The notes under the pieces: generated by a model
Database searches by the model: none
What the model saw: the letters and a program-made list of their open reading frames with translations, nothing else
Told to the model about the DNA's origin: nothing
Made by a program: the position numbers and the translations under genes
Shown here: in pieces, positions 50,480 through 62,999 of the stretch
Numbering within the stretch: position 1 is the first letter of the stretch
Layout: each line of letters opens with the position of its first letter
Assembly: GCA_034231615.1 (NCBI GenBank)
Contig: CM067304.1
Location: forward strand, 21,448,589 to 21,512,588
DNA from: Meghimatium bilineatum
Lineage: Eukaryota > Mollusca > Gastropoda > Stylommatophora > Philomycidae
Direction of reading: 5' to 3'
Length of the DNA stretch: 64,000 nucleotides

Positions 50480-50815
50480 TTCCTTTAGCTCTGAAGTTAA
50501 CCGCATAGGGCAGATGTCAGATCTCTCCAATTCTGTCTGTTCAAAGATATTCTGTGCAGTTCTTGATTAGTATGTATATTAATTGTTTTACTTTCTCTAA
50601 GTATTGTTCTGAGTGTTTCTTTTGGTCTACCCCTGGCTCTTGTGCCTGTAGGTATCCATTCAAGAGATTGGTGGTGTATTCTGTTGATGTCTGCGCTTAG
50701 GACATGCCCGATGTAGGACCAATGGCATTTCCTGATAACATCTGTGATGAAGTGTTGATGCGTCTCTTCTCTGATATTATCATTGGATTTGAATTGGATA
50801 AGACTATAGGATATG
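50480..50815 (-). mobile_element. LINE ORF2 C-terminal fragment (same family as 53545-54575)
   Basis: Nearly identical to 53565-53870: FITDVIRKCHWSYIGHVLSA, RARGRPKETLR and LNRQNWRDLTSALCG. The junction at about 50815 marks its 5' truncation. Confidence 0.9.
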
Positions 50816-51379
50816 AACAAATACAAATAATAGTATACAAGATAGTTTCAGCTTTTCAACTCTAAGGTTTTTTTTTCAAGAAAATACAAGACAAATAGTA
50901 AACAAACAAAAAACAATACAAATAATCGCACTATCACAAATCATTAGACAGCAGACGTTTAACAGCAGCAACATCCAAGGTAACAATGACATACATACAC
51001 ACAAGTTTTGTCCTAGAGATGCACATAAAAAATATGGTGAATGATAACCAAATAAAACAACTATTCCTGAAAACAACATGAGTGACAATACAATGAAGGC
51101 CCACCACCTAAATCTAAATAGATGAATGATCAGTATTAAGACCAATGGTGTAAAGGTACCAAATTGCAATGTATAGAGATTTTAAAGGGTGTACCTAGCT
51201 CTATTATCTGTGGAGCAAGGTCTTAATACAGTGACCTGAATGTCACTGGCACCTCAATGATCAATGGCATTGAAATGTATTGTGACAGGAGTAGGCAATC
51301 TGTGGTTAATAGCCGGCATGAAGATGGCAGAAACAGTCAACAGTCTCACTTATTATGAAATTATATAAACACCTGGTAT

Positions 51380-51960
51380 TTAGAAATTATAATTTATTGA
51401 AAATATAAAATAGGAAATCCCAACCACACCAAAATCAGTAATAGGCAATATGTACAACACATAATAACACACAGAAATCAAAATTTTGACCTAAAAGCCT
51501 TTATCAAGAATAAGCTTAACACAACAACAAGTAAGAAACAGCATTGTCAACATTCACATATTAATGGCAAGATGGAAACAATCTGGAAGACATTAACATA
51601 CATAATCAAATTTGAAATTTTCCATTTTCATGTTTATGGAAAACAGATCTGATTTTCCCCATGTAATATGTTGATGTGGACAGGTCCTTTTCACACCAAA
51701 GGCATGTAGGAAAGAGTCAACAGATCATCCACAGACTCGTCGAACCATTTTCCTTCATTGTTCTCCTGTCAGAGTCAAACGCTGATATGGATTTCTTCAA
51801 TGAATTGTACTGTGGTCAACAGCTAAATGACAAGGCAGGACAGGTCTCCATCAGAGCTGTTTAGATGGTCAATTTTATTATTGTAGTGTGGTCCAGTGAG
51901 CATGTCTGTAAATTATGTTCTGTGTTTTCTGCAGATTGTCCTCAGGGGCACACATTAATG
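51380..51960 (-). mobile_element. Penelope-like element 3' tail and fragment
   Basis: The minus-strand words CTTGATAAAGGCTTTTAGGTC and AAAATTTTGATTT match the tail motif seen at 38395-38425. The part above 51660 has NDKAGQVSIRAV-type residues in mixed frames. It is strongly decayed. Confidence 0.5.
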
Positions 51961-52466
51961 TCACAGTGTGGTAACCAGGGTCTGGAATAAGGGCAGCGTT
52001 TTTTTCCAGGCATGTCATAGTTGGTGATATGCTGACAACTTGTCACCTATGAAAAAAATATACCTAGTCTCAATTTCTTATTTTTCGTCTTCTATCAAAT
52101 AATCTTCATGTATGGCAATGAAATGCAGGCCAGCGGGACATTGTACCTTTGTTCTTTTGTGACCAGACTCCTAGGTGATGCTTGTTTGTTGCTTTGGTGA
52201 GCTCTTTCGAGGCTAAGTTGAAGGGCCTAGCTATGGTCCTCCCTGGTTGTTGCTAATAGGAGTGACACCACAGCGATAGGCTAGATTGTCGAAGACCACA
52301 TTTCTGATGGTACGTGGTATCCTAATTTTTCCCCCGATACTTGAGCTGCAGGCTGATACTTTCCGTCTTTGGCAGGTCAGGATGATCATCTCTCTGAATT
52401 CCTGGGGATAAAAACAAACACACAACTACTAATAACAGACAGAACACAATCCTACTGCTGACTTAC

Positions 52467-52584
52467 CCATGTACTGCAGTGTTCCGCATACAGTCCTGGT
52501 CTGTTCGCCTCCTTGTAACCATTTGGCAAGTCCAAAATCTGTCAGTTGAATGTGGCCTTTGGCATTAAACAGAATGTTTTCCAT
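52467..52584 (-). CDS. AGC kinase exon: DFG motif and activation loop
   Basis: 118 bases, starting [20 protein letters not shown]. It holds the Asn of the catalytic loop, the DFG Asp, and TVCGTLQYM at the end of the activation loop, ending with the first base of the Ala codon of APE. Acceptor CATGACAG-type (TGTCATGACAG reading reversed) is weak but the CAG is present before ATGGAAAAC; donor GTAAGTC follows. GTLQYMAPE is the wording of RSKR-like kinases. Confidence 0.95.
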
Positions 52585-52904
52585 CTGTCATGTAAACAAA
52601 CAAATTTTGCTTAGTTTTGTCATGTAAACAAACAGATTTTGTTTAGTTCTGTCACATAAACATGCACATTTTGTCAACCTTATGAACTCCATAGGTGACT
52701 GGAACTGCCTATGAATATATGTTACTAGCCCAACGGCAATTATAATATATAATATATATATATATTAAGTTTTGTCACATTTTTTTATTTTATTTAGTTT
52801 GTCATGTAAACATGCACATTTTGTTCAGTTTTGTCACATAAACATGCACATTTCATTTAGTCACAAACAAATGAATTAATTTAGTTTTATCATAGAAGTC
52901 TAAT

Positions 52905-53060
52905 GTTAAGTCACTCACTGACCAGCAAATCCGGGTTTTGAATCCACCTGTTATTTGTGACTTAATTTAAAAACTACTCCCGCAGTTCACTCAGCCACCA
53001 GAATACCATGGCTCATGGAAAGGTTAAAGAACGATGGTATCACTACATAGCAAGTGTGGG
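52905..53060 (+). repeat. tRNA-like SINE fragment
   Basis: A-box-like TAAGTCACTCACTGACCAGC and B-box-like CCGGGTTTTGAATCCACC on the plus strand, then a non-tRNA body. It is diverged. Confidence 0.5.
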
Positions 53061-53544
53061 TAAGCGACGCTAGTCAGGCTTTTTCTGGTCAACCACTGAC
53101 TAGGCAGCCAAGCACTTATGAGAAACCATCTGCTATGATGCTGGTTCATAGCTTACCATTACCGTTATATATTAGGGAACTACATACTTAAAAAGATCTA
53201 GAATGGGTGTCTCCGACATGAGTGGGTGGAGTACATTGCATACTCTGATCTGTAGAGAATTATGTGGATTTATTCTGCTTGACATGCAGAAGTCCACGTC
53301 AATGAAAGTATCAATACTAGCAGAATTTGTTATGGATGACATATTAAGATCTTTACACGAACATTTTCTAAATGAAGACACTAGACTGGAAAGAGATATA
53401 ATGCGATTAAAAAATTTGAAATTATCCGAGGCGAGCAGAACAGAGCGACAGAGGGGGATCTAAGGTGTGTGTGTAACCAGCGATCTACAGGAACCATCAG
53501 CATGCATACTCTTCATCACGTGCTGGCAGAGATCGACCAACCCT

Positions 53545-54575
53545 AGAGTCGTCCATTCATTTTCCTTTTGCGCTGAAGTTAGCGCATAGGGCAGAGGTCA
53601 GATCTCTCCAATTCTGTCTGTTCAAAGCTATTCTGTGCAGTTCTTGAATAGTATGTATATTGGTTGTTTTACTTTCTCTAAGTATTGTTCTTCTGAGTGT
53701 TTCTTTTGGTCTACCCCTTGCTCTTTTGCCTGTAGGTATCCATTCAAGAGATTGGTGGTGTATTCTGTTGGTGTCTGCGCGTAGGACATGCCCGATGTAG
53801 GACCAATGGCATTTCCTGATAACATCTGTGATGAAGTGTTGATGCGTCTCTTCTCTGATTTTATCATTTGATTTGAATTCACTCCAATGGGTGTTAGTTA
53901 TCCTACGAAGACATTTGTTCTCAAAACTCAGTAATTTCTTTTCTGAAGATAAAGAGCTTTTCCAGCTCTCACATCCATATGATAGCACTGGAATAACGCA
54001 GGAATTAAATAAGTGCATTTTCGTGCGTGTGCTGATTGACTTTGATTTCCAGATATTAGACAGTCTGTTAAATGCACTTGATGCTAGGGCAATGCGAGTT
54101 GTAATTTCTGGAATGACATCACCGTCGAGTGTTAATTTTCTTCCTAGATAGGAGAATTTCTGTACTTTTTCAAGTTGTTGTCCATTTAAAGTAATTTCGT
54201 TAGGTGAATTGGTGAAGTCCATAATTTTTGTTTTTGCTGAATTGATTTGGAGACCTATTTGTGGTGCAACGAGTTTTAATCTATTAGTTTTTGTTTGTGC
54301 ATCTTTATGGTTTTCACTCAATAGTGCAAGATCATCGGCAAAATCCAGGTCTTCTAATGTTGTTTTATTTATCCATTTGATTCCTAAATTTGTGTTGGAT
54401 GTGCTTTTTCTCATAGCCCAGTCAATTGCGATATTGAATAGTAATGGTGACATAGGGCAGCCTTGTTTAACACCAGTAATTACAGGGAACCATTCTGAAT
54501 TGCCTTTTTCTGTTCTAACACAACATTTTGAGTTGGTATAGAATGCTTTTATCACATTTATATAGAGTGCATCAA
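53545..54575 (-). mobile_element. RTE/CR1-like LINE, 5'-truncated
   Basis: A single open frame of 332 residues with GVKQGCPMSPLLFNIAIDW, LDFADDLALLSE (catalytic FADD), KFSYLGRKLT, LSYGCESWK, LRRITNTHW and a C-terminal GRPKETLRR plus NRQNWRDLTSALC. It lacks the endonuclease and the first half of the reverse transcriptase. A short related copy is at 50480-50815. Confidence 0.9.
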
Positions 54576-54949
54576 TGTCAATTCAGAAAACTAAATTAAC
54601 TAATTAGGGAAAACTTATTGCCTGTTTGGTGCCCCGTGGTAGCTTGCCCAGACGTTAGCTGTAGACTTTAAAAATGTATATGGAAAACATTGTATGTAAA
54701 CTACTTGTCGTATGACCTTTAATTTGATTATTCCAGAAATTGGTCAGTTTAAATTTAATGGGAATTATTATTCTAAAATCTACATAATGTGCATGATGTA
54801 CACATGCTATCTAGTGTCGGTGTATAACAGTCTTCTTAAAGGTGTTAGCTCAGTTAGTGTTAAGAGATACTTATCTAGTTAGCTCCATTTGGGCCACAGA
54901 TGGCACAAGGGTCATAGCCATTTCTTTCAATGTTAAGCGCTCATTGAAA

Positions 54950-55235
54950 GTTTCTGTAGCTTTTGTGCATAAGAAAAGTCGTCAAGAACCCATAGCATTT
55001 ATTAATGTAGGGGTGTGAGATCTCACATTTCAGTGGCTCTGCAAATGAGGGCGTTAGCCATCTCCTTTCCCTCGCAGTCTTTACTTCCTGGATTAATCCA
55101 GTACCCATTTCAGGCTGGGTAAACCCGTGAGCCATTGCGATCTGAAAAACATTTCTGCCTCAACTGGGGAATGAACCCAGGACCACTCATATGCGAAGCC
55201 AGTGCACTAACCACTGTGCTATGCGGCTCCCTAGT
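54950..55235 (-). repeat. tRNA-derived SINE
   Basis: On the minus strand the head (55232-55155) has an A box TAGCACAGTGGTTAGTGCA and a B box GGGTTCATTCCCC at tRNA-like spacing. A body of about 200 bases follows. It is the clearest tRNA-derived SINE in the window. Confidence 0.75.
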
Positions 55236-55673
55236 TTTTGTGCATAGCTCCTGTCCAATATTGAGATTTCTCTGCGTAGTTTCTTTTAGATGAATTAATT
55301 TTCTTTGCCCTTTGCCTTACATGTGATGATTTATTTAGGAAGTCTGTTTTCCTCTATTCCAAGTGCATGAACGAGGTAACTCCAGTGTCTTCTTCTTCAT
55401 ATAACATTTGTCTTTGCAAACAAATGAAGAATGTTGATCAAACTAAAATTATTGGCTACACAACAGAAATCTGAATATAGAAAAACATCATCGAAAATGG
55501 TTGCAATTGTAAAAATTTTTGGTGGATTATATCAGCGGCTGAGCAGTCACAACTGATCTGCAACATGTTGTATTTAGTTGAACACTAGCGGAAACAGAGG
55601 CTAGCTGGATCTAATTTCATTTCCTCGGTTAACCAGGTGATAAACGTTTGTTTACAATAATGATATTTTTGTT

Positions 55674-56273
55674 GGTTGGTTGGTTGCTGATCCAGCGGTC
55701 CATGGGCTCATGCCCTTTGACCCAATGCCATTTAATGGCATTATATTGCTGGGAAGTCTGTGGATTTTCAGCACACCCCGGACCAGAGCCAGAGAATAAC
55801 TATCACACCTCCAGGAAGGTAAGTTTCAACCTATGCACTGCAGCCAAGATAAGGTTCACTGTGCTCATTCCCCACCACCAATTGACAACTGGTTATGCCG
55901 AACTTCTCTATTGCTCCAGGCATGCAACCAAATGTTCAAGTCAAAAGGATTGTCACGTCCTGAGTCACTGTGCTCTTTGATGGGTCTCAGCCATAGGAAA
56001 AAAACAGTGCTGTCAGTTTCCTCCTCCCCAGTGCTGCACAGTACATCTCTGGCTCCCTCCCAACCACAAATAAATATATTCAAGTAAACATGAAACACAT
56101 TTCAACAACAAAATAACAGCATAATAAGCATAATTGTATATAGATGATGTGCCATGAAGCTTCTATAAGAAGATAACCTTAATATAACGGCATTTCATCA
56201 ACTAAGGTTTTCTATTGCATGGGTGGTTTGTCTAGTGGGCCATTGGTGAGACCCACAGATGCAACCACATGCG
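55674..56273 (-). repeat. 600-bp SINE-like repeat, family D (copy 2, defined ends)
   Basis: Flanked by the perfect 13-bp direct repeat TGATATTTTTGTT (55661-55673 and 56274-56286). On the minus strand it ends in AACCAACCAACC, a short tandem 3' tail typical of retroposed elements. It starts CGCATGTGGTTGCATCTGTG. No intact coding region; the frame at 55648-55980 is by chance. Confidence 0.93.
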
Positions 56274-56504
56274 TGATATTTTTGTTAAAAAAACTATGTC
56301 CTCTAAGGGCACCTATAGTTGCGGACAGCTACGGAAAATACATATTATCTTTTGATCATAGTTGCAGAGTGCGGTAAAGGTTATAAAACTTGGACACAAA
56401 TTCTTGGTTTGTTTCTTCTCTAAGTCAAACGCTTGTTTTAAAATCTGTCCATTTTATGTTCAATATTCTTTGAAGACACATGTTTTCAAAGGTGAAGATT
56501 CTTG

Positions 56505-56670
56505 TTGGAGTGTGTGTTCTCAAACTCCCACCGGATCTCTCTTATAACAGGATATTATCTCTTATATTATCCTACAAGATTTCCAGCAGGGTGTAGTCCA
56601 GATAACATAGATGCATTGTTCCGCCATTTTATTTACACCAGTGTCTAGACACGTCCGACTTTGTCATTGG
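56505..56670 (-). repeat. SINE-like family A copy
   Basis: GTTCTCAAACTCCCACCGGA, then ATTTCCAGCAGGGTGTAGTC, then TTATTTACACCAGTGTCTAG follow the family in order, with a small internal duplication (TATTATCTCTTATATTATC). Confidence 0.8.
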
Positions 56671-57047
56671 TAACCAATACATTCAGTGTTTTCACCACTT
56701 CTACAGAAAAGTTAACGTCTGTAACCATATCGGTAGTAAAGTCGGGCAGCCATACAAGAGAAATAGTTCCTGTACCTACCCACTGGTCACCAAGCTCAAA
56801 GCTAACTACGGTCATGGAGACTTGATCTTTTGTCACTGTCTTGCGTCTCTATCGTCACAGCCACAGACACCCACTCAAAAGTAATTACTTTAGTGTCTAT
56901 AACTTTGTTGATTTCCACATCTTGCATCTATGACAATACAGGTAGTATCCACACATTGAATAGTGGAACATTTGAAAGCTTACATACAGAAAAACTGATC
57001 TAGCTTATGCTGAATATAAAGAAGAGCTAGACAATGATCGTTCTTAC

Positions 57048-57088
57048 CTTGACATCTCGGTAAATGACACTTGCATTATGAAGGAAAT
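57048..57088 (-). CDS. AGC kinase microexon: catalytic loop
   Basis: 41 bases. The first two complete an Asp codon begun in the exon above, then FLHNASVIYRDVK, the YRD form of the catalytic loop used by AGC kinases. Acceptor AATCAAATCTAG precedes 57088; donor GTAAGAA follows 57048. Confidence 0.93.
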
Positions 57089-57199
57089 CTAGATTTGATT
57101 ACAAAAAAAAGAGAAAATTAGATTCATGTAACGACCATCAATGTCACGTCTTAGTTATCCCAATATCAGAAAAATGTAACAATTATTTCATGTGGCCAT

Positions 57200-57560
57200 G
57201 TGGCGTTGGTTATCATATCTTTCCACAGCCTTCTATTTAATTTCCGATACTGATGTACAATACTAGGCTGTCAAGCATCTTCTCTCTTGATCCTCCCCTA
57301 CCCCTCTTGCTCTACAACTTGCCTGTTACAATCTGTTCCCTCTTTCCTTTTCTCATGTGTCCAAAAATATGGACTGTCTCTTTCACGAGTAAGCAGCTCC
57401 TTTTTGAATTCATTTCTTTCAAGATATCTTCATTAAACATTTTATTTGTCCATGGTGTTCTTAATATTCTTCTATAAAACTACATCTCTGCTGCCTCTAT
57501 ATAATGTTTTGCTATTCTGCTGAGTGTCCAAGATTATTGTTTAGATGCACTTAAATTTAG
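57200..57560 (-). mobile_element. RTE-like LINE fragment
   Basis: Minus-strand translation in shifting frames gives a PWT..M...D.LKE-type junction and a REKMLDSL-type end like those at 46440-46900. Confidence 0.55.
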
Positions 57561-57594
57561 TAAAATAAAATCACCTGTGTTGCCAGGCCTGAAA

Positions 57595-57720
57595 GGGGAA
57601 CAAAGAATAGAGGCACTGTTACCTGCCATCCATTTTGTAAGAGATGACTAAGGAGGTTTTGGGGTAGAATTGGCTGTTCCATCTCAGAGGACCAAAGTGA
57701 CGCAAATGTTGACAACTCAA
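57595..57720 (+). repeat. SINE-like repeat family B, head fragment
   Basis: CCTGCCATCCATTTTGTAAG, GATGACTAAGGAGGTTTTGG and GAATTGGCTGTTCC match the family head. Confidence 0.65.
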
Positions 57721-58010
57721 CTCCTACGAAGTATTTCTCAAAGCTGGTGTTAGGAGTACATAGGGGCGTATGTTATTAAGACATGTAAAATCTAATTAAT
57801 ATACCTTAAACAGTGTAAAATGTATAGCCTGAAAACTGGTCACATACTTAGCATTTTTGCAAAGTTTATCGAAACAAAATTCAAAATAAAATTATTTTTA
57901 CCAGGCATGAAAGAGTTAATATCTATCTATAAACCCATACCATGCCAGGGTTGTGTTGTTCGTTCATCACAAGTGATGATGACCATTTGTTACATCCACT
58001 TTTGAAAATT

Positions 58011-58560
58011 CTAGTTATGTCCTTGATTATGAGTTCGTAGATGGCTAATGAGCCCTATTCGAGCTGTAAATGTCCTTGGACAGTTTGGACATGGAATAAC
58101 GACTGTTGACGGATCTTGGTCTATCCGTGACTTTCTAGCTGCTCTCCGCTGTTGAGCTGCTGCATTTCTCTTCTTTTCACAAGATGATGCGCTCTTTTTT
58201 ATTTTAGAACGCCATGTAGATCTATTTTGTGCAAGTTCTTCCCATGTATCGTGGTCTATTTCAAAGGCTTTCAGTGAGTCCTTTAACAAGTCCTTGTAGC
58301 GCTTCCTTTGGCCACCTTGAGATCGTATACCCTTCTCTAGCTCACCATAGAGAAGTATCTTTGGCAGACGATGGTCTGGCATACGCACCAAATGACCTGC
58401 CCAACGAATCTGTGTCTGCATCAGGATCGTGTCAATGCTTGGGATACCAGCTCTATCAAGGACAGTGGTATCTGGAATCTTGTCTTGCCATCTGATGTTC
58501 ATAATGTTCAGGGTTGTAGGGACACCACATTGGATGCATCGACACATAGAGTCCTCCAGC
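58011..58560 (-). mobile_element. LINE ORF2 C-terminus with C2H2 zinc finger
   Basis: 178 residues open: NIRWQDKIPDTTVLDRAG, IRWAGHLVRMPDHRLPKILL, DTWEELAQNRSTWRS, then a C2H2 finger CPNCPRTFTARIGLISHLRT-H. The order IRWQDKIPDT, RWAGH, LPK..YGEL and a terminal finger is a known animal LINE C-terminus. The domains upstream are absent. Confidence 0.85.
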
Positions 58561-58870
58561 GATTTCTATATTCAACAATGCGGATGATGGGGGAAATATC
58601 TCTACCTGTCCAGTCCTTGTTACCTGTACTTATTTTTCTTTGCCTTCTGCTTCTTCCACCTTCGAGTGTTCCCTTCAGTATTGTTTTGACAAGGAATCAT
58701 GTCGGCATACATGTCCAAACCATGCAAGTTTTTGTCATGTCACTATTAAAAGCAATAAAGGCTCTTTTGGACCTATATCTATCTTTATTTTATTTATTTA
58801 CATACACATTTGTCTTATATTCTTTATAGGATATGCATAGAATTTGTTTGTAATATTCTGAAAGATTTAA
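58510..58870 (-). mobile_element. LINE ORF2 C-terminal fragment and 3' end
   Basis: Matches 31500-31866 (ACACCACATTGGATGC, ACCTGTCCAGTCCTTG, GGAATCATGTCGGCATACAT). Confidence 0.7.
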
Positions 58871-59224
58871 GTGGGGGAAAGTTTAACTGGTAGCGTCCAT
58901 CTCCTCTCCAGTTATCTTTAAGGAGTTAATAGCCCTCAGATAATGAAATAATTTCCTCCATTTATTACTGCTGCTCATACTTGCCAAGTCTACATCTCCT
59001 CCAAACAATTCTAGTATCATTTAAGCTATCTGACTTGAACTGTATACAGTTTAGACAAAAATACCATAAACATACACACATTTTTAGTAATATCGAAGCT
59101 TCAGTAACCATTTGCAACCTATTTCTAATCAAATTATCTCTGGTTTGAATAAACAGACTGTAGAATTTAAACTGCACATTAAAGCAGACATATTTGTGTA
59201 CCTACTGAGCAGACATACTCATTG

Positions 59225-59475
59225 CTCTTCGAGAGTCCTCAAGGTTTGAGGATTTTGAGTTGAATGAGCATGGGTCAATATCGAGAATGCTGCAATAGGG
59301 AGTGAAGATTTGCATGGCCCATAGAGAACGCATGACAAAGAGTTCAAAAAGAGCAGACCAACATAGAACTGGAACCATCAGCCGTTATACCATGAGAGAT
59401 TTACTGAAGCGGAGATCTAAGCACCTATGGACGTGTCCGGTGTGCGAAGAGGATAATCAACAGACCTAATACCTA
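59225..59475 (+). mobile_element. I-like LINE C-terminal fragment
   Basis: ADQHRTGTISRYTMRDLLK and HLWTCPVCEEDN match the C-terminus of 31887-33185 (NQHRTGTVSRSVMADTLK, LWMCPVCSDDD), in the opposite orientation. Confidence 0.75.
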
Positions 59476-59625
59476 ATATTTGTGTACCAATTCAACAGTG
59501 TAAGATTACTTAATGCTCCAACAATTTTTCTCAATTTCACTTAGGCTACCGACAATTCTGGTATACACCTAATGACTGACAATTCTATTAGTTATTCATT
59601 AATGAAATATTCTAGTCAATCTTAC

Positions 59626-59733
59626 CAATGACCATGGCCATTTCGGCGATATAAAGCTGGACTAGCTTCTCTGGAAAAGCTCCATGGAATGTCCATAATG
59701 TGAACATGTCACCATAAGGTACATAGTCTAATA
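59626..59733 (-). CDS. AGC kinase exon: hinge and helices D-E
   Basis: 108 bases, LDYVPYGDMFTLWTFHGAFP then LVQLYIAEMAMVI. This is the hinge (LDYVPYGD) and helix E before the catalytic loop. It ends with one base of the Asp codon completed in the next exon, which confirms the splice. Acceptor TTTCTCTAG precedes 59733; donor GTAAGATT follows 59626. The exons for the ATP-binding N-lobe should lie at higher coordinates, but none was recognised to 64000. Confidence 0.93.
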
Positions 59734-60312
59734 CTAGAGAAAGAAATAAATAAATCAGTAATACTTCTGCGCTTGCTCTTCCTTTGTTTACACATTTACA
59801 TCTGATTATGTATATTACAAAGTAACAAAACATAGTATAAAAGTATGTTAATTATAATTTTAAAAGCATATAAATCTTGTCAATATTAATATTTGAGTAA
59901 CAACTCGAAAGCAAATACAAAAAAAGAAGAAAAAGGCATTTCTTTCTATGACAAGTTATATTTTGTAAGCAGCTTCTTCGGTGGCTTACAGCTTGCAAGT
60001 AATATAATTAATGCATTGTAGGTTCCTTTATACAGAAGAGTCTTACACTCTATCACATACAATATTTGTAAGCACTGTTCAAATTGCATCCACTAGGGGC
60101 AGGTTACTCTTAATTTGAAAGACTTTCACAGAAAATTGAGGCAACTTATTGATTACATAGCAATATTTGATGTTAGAATAACAGAAGTACATGACCACAA
60201 AGCTAGATATCCGATCTTTGAACTGAAAGATCCAGTGTCTGATAGATATTATGTAAAAATAACATGGCGTGATAAAGCAAAGATTTGGGCACGCGTGCAT
60301 GCACGAACACAG

Positions 60313-60344
<32 letters not shown>

Positions 60345-60346
<2 letters not shown>

Positions 60347-60900
60347 TCTCTCCTGCCCCAGTCCATCTTATGTCACTCATTCCTAAGATATTTACGTTCA
60401 TTCTTTCCATTTCTTGCTTGATGTTATCTAATTTACCACACTGCACTAATGATCTGACGTTCCATGTTGCTATATTAACACTAACTGTAGGCCTACTTCT
60501 GTGTGTCGCCATGACTTTCATCTTGAGAGAATAATGTGGTAGTTTAATAAACAATAAACAAACTGGAAAGTGGGAACTTAGAGGCAATAGAGATGTGGTT
60601 CTACAGAAGAATGCTGAGAATACCATGGACTGCCAGAAAAATGTAGAGGTGTTGAAAGAATCAAATGCGAAACAGACCTTAATCAACAATATAAGAAAAA
60701 GGCAATCTTCTTTTTTTGGCCACTTCATGAGACAGGCAGGTTTAGAGAACATAGTCACAACAGGCAAAATTGAAAGCAACAGTGACAGAGGGCGACAACG
60801 TGAGAAAATATTAGACAGTTTGACAATCTGGCACGACAAGGAAACAACAACGACCTTGATACATAATACTGTGTATAATGTCACTGTTACCTCTTGCAGA
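60345..60900. mobile_element. RTE-like LINE with inverted 5' part
   Basis: On the minus strand 60535-60345 encodes the start of an APE-type endonuclease (NIATWNVRSLVQCGKLDNIK, ILGMSDIRWTGAGE). Immediately to the right, on the plus strand, 60540-60890 encodes the C-terminus of the same sort of LINE (INNIRKRQSSFFGHFMRQAG, REKILDSL), nearly identical to 46530-46830. A TA microsatellite bounds the left side. Confidence 0.8.
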
Positions 60901-61089
60901 GGTCCATAGAGTCTGCCACTGATTTCAGGATGATATTGGAATATATTTATTTATTTTAAATATTCTAGAAGATGAGTGACCAAGAAGCATTATCCTGTAA
61001 CATGCTTGCCGGCATAATTAATCATCGATCACTACAACGTTCTACCAGCAGTACCGTGTATTAGCACCAATGTTTATTATAATAATAAT

Positions 61090-61640
61090 AATAAAAAGAC
61101 CCATAACCCATCACGGTTATAGTGGTGCCACATTGGAAACATTAATACAAAAAAAACCTTTAAACACCTCTGTCTTCAGTCAATTGGATGGGTGTAGAAA
61201 AATCATGCCTGGACCATCATTTGATGTCAATCCATGATTTTCTCTGGTTGCCTCTTCTCCCTCCACAAACAACCGTTCCCTGCAGTTACAAACCGAGCAA
61301 ATTTGCACTGTTTTATCATCACGAAAGTGCTTCTTGATAATCTAAAAGTTTATTTATTCTCATAACCCGCAGGCTTGTAGGAGTATCACACTGGATGCAT
61401 CAACAGAGTCCTTCATCAATTTATATTTCTGCAACACGGATGTGTAAGGAAACTTCCTGACCTGTCCAGTCCTTGATGTCTCTCCATCATTTTCTTTGTC
61501 CCCAACTGCTTCAACTGTCCCATGTAATATTGTTTTTTTACAAGGAATCATGCTAGCATCCATGTCCAAACCATTATTTATTTGCTGCTGAATGAATATA
61601 TTTGTTGTATGTTCTACATAACTGATTTTCAACAGATGTC
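61090..61640 (-). mobile_element. Two LINE C-terminal fragments
   Basis: 61090-61330 and 61360-61632 each carry the CCATAACCC..CAGG start and the CCTGTCCAGTCCTTGA/ATGATTTTCT middle of the repeat at 31500-31866. Confidence 0.65.
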
Positions 61641-61649
61641 CGTTTGTTG

Positions 61650-62264
61650 CTTATACAACCATGCCATGGTGTTAAGCTATTCAGCATCTTCTCTTTTTGA
61701 CATCCTCTATCTCTTCTTTCCTCAATTTTATCTATTGTCACATCATATTTAAAACCTCATTTTCTCATGCTTAAAACAGACAAATAAACAAACCTATATA
61801 CAAGCTTCGTCTCGACTGCCAACATTCATATGCCTTGACAACAAGTGGGTGATCGCCGGCCATGGACTGAAATAATAAAAGGAACTTCCTATAATGGAAT
61901 TAGCATATATTCATCCACATCATTATCACAATCACTAACATCTCAATGACTATAATCACTCCAATCATCATCATTTCAATGAACACCATCACTACTATCA
62001 TTATCTCTATGACCATCATGTACTGTGCCGGTTGGACTAGGCAATCATAGAATTCCACAACGTTCTATCGGCAGTACAGAACATCAACTCTCCACCATGC
62101 AATGTCAAACTATCCAGTATCTTCTCTCTTGGAAGCCGGAAGTCCCTTTCCCACTCAATTTTGTCTGTTGTTACATTGTATTTCAAACCTGCTCTTATGA
62201 TGTGGCCAATAAACATGGACCACTTATTTTCTGATATTGGTAGGTAACTTTCTTTTTGTATCAT
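61650..62264 (-). mobile_element. RTE-like LINE C-terminal fragments
   Basis: 62037-62264 (minus) reads FIGHIIRAGLKYNVTTDKIE, REKILDSLTLHG and TADRTLWNSMIA, the RTE-like C-terminus. 61650-61790 is a more decayed copy. The stretch between has a loose ATCATCAC-type simple repeat (61915-62020). Confidence 0.7.
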
Positions 62265-62480
62265 GGTGTCAAATACTATTCTTCAGTCTGTGGTGTCAAA
62301 TACTATTCTGCAGGCTCTGGTATCATGGTGTCAAATACTATTCTGCAGTTTCTGGTTTCAAGATATTAAATACTATTCTGCAGGCTCTGATGTCAAACAC
62401 TATTCTGTAGGCTCTGATTTCAAGATGTCAAATACTATTCTACAGGCTCTGGTGTCATGGTGTTAAATACTATCCTGCAG
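62263..62480. repeat. Minisatellite, about 30-bp unit
   Basis: Seven or so units of GTGTCAAATACTATTCTGCA plus GGCTCTG with variable extra bases (ATCATG, TTTCAAGA). Confidence 0.93.
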
Positions 62481-62499
62481 GCACTTATTAAATGCCAAG

Positions 62500-62760
62500 T
62501 ACCTAAAGGGGAGCAAAGAATAGTAAAGATATTATCTGTCACACATGTTGTTAAGTTGACTATGGAGGTTTTGAAAGGGTTGGCTTAACTGTTCTATCCC
62601 ATAGAGGGTCAAAATGACTCAAAAGCCATGCTGAAATTGGATGGGCTGAAAAGTGCAGATATCCCAGCAAAGCTGTATAAACTATGAGAAAGCATATTTC
62701 ATTCTCTGGACTACATATTGTTAACCTGTGGGAGTTTGATGACAAACGCAGAAGAAAATA
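62500..62760 (+). repeat. SINE-like repeat, family B
   Basis: Full-length copy with the head (GTTGACTATGGAGGTTTTGA), middle (GTGCAGATATCCCAGCAAAG) and tail (GGGAGTTTGATGACAAACGC). Confidence 0.75.
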
Positions 62761-62999
62761 CTAGATTTGAGGGTAGATAGAACAGAAGTGAACAAATAAT
62801 CCTGGCTTGATGGCATCAAATAATGGTCAGGATGTGATTTTTTCACACTGGTCAGCATGCTTGAGGATAAGGATGTTTGGCAGGCTTTATGTGCTGATGG
62901 TTCTAATATTTCACCCATAAGGTCTTAATGTGTTACAGCTTATTATTTTATTATTATTGATTACATAGAGACATGGACAGTTGGAAGACTAATGAGGCA

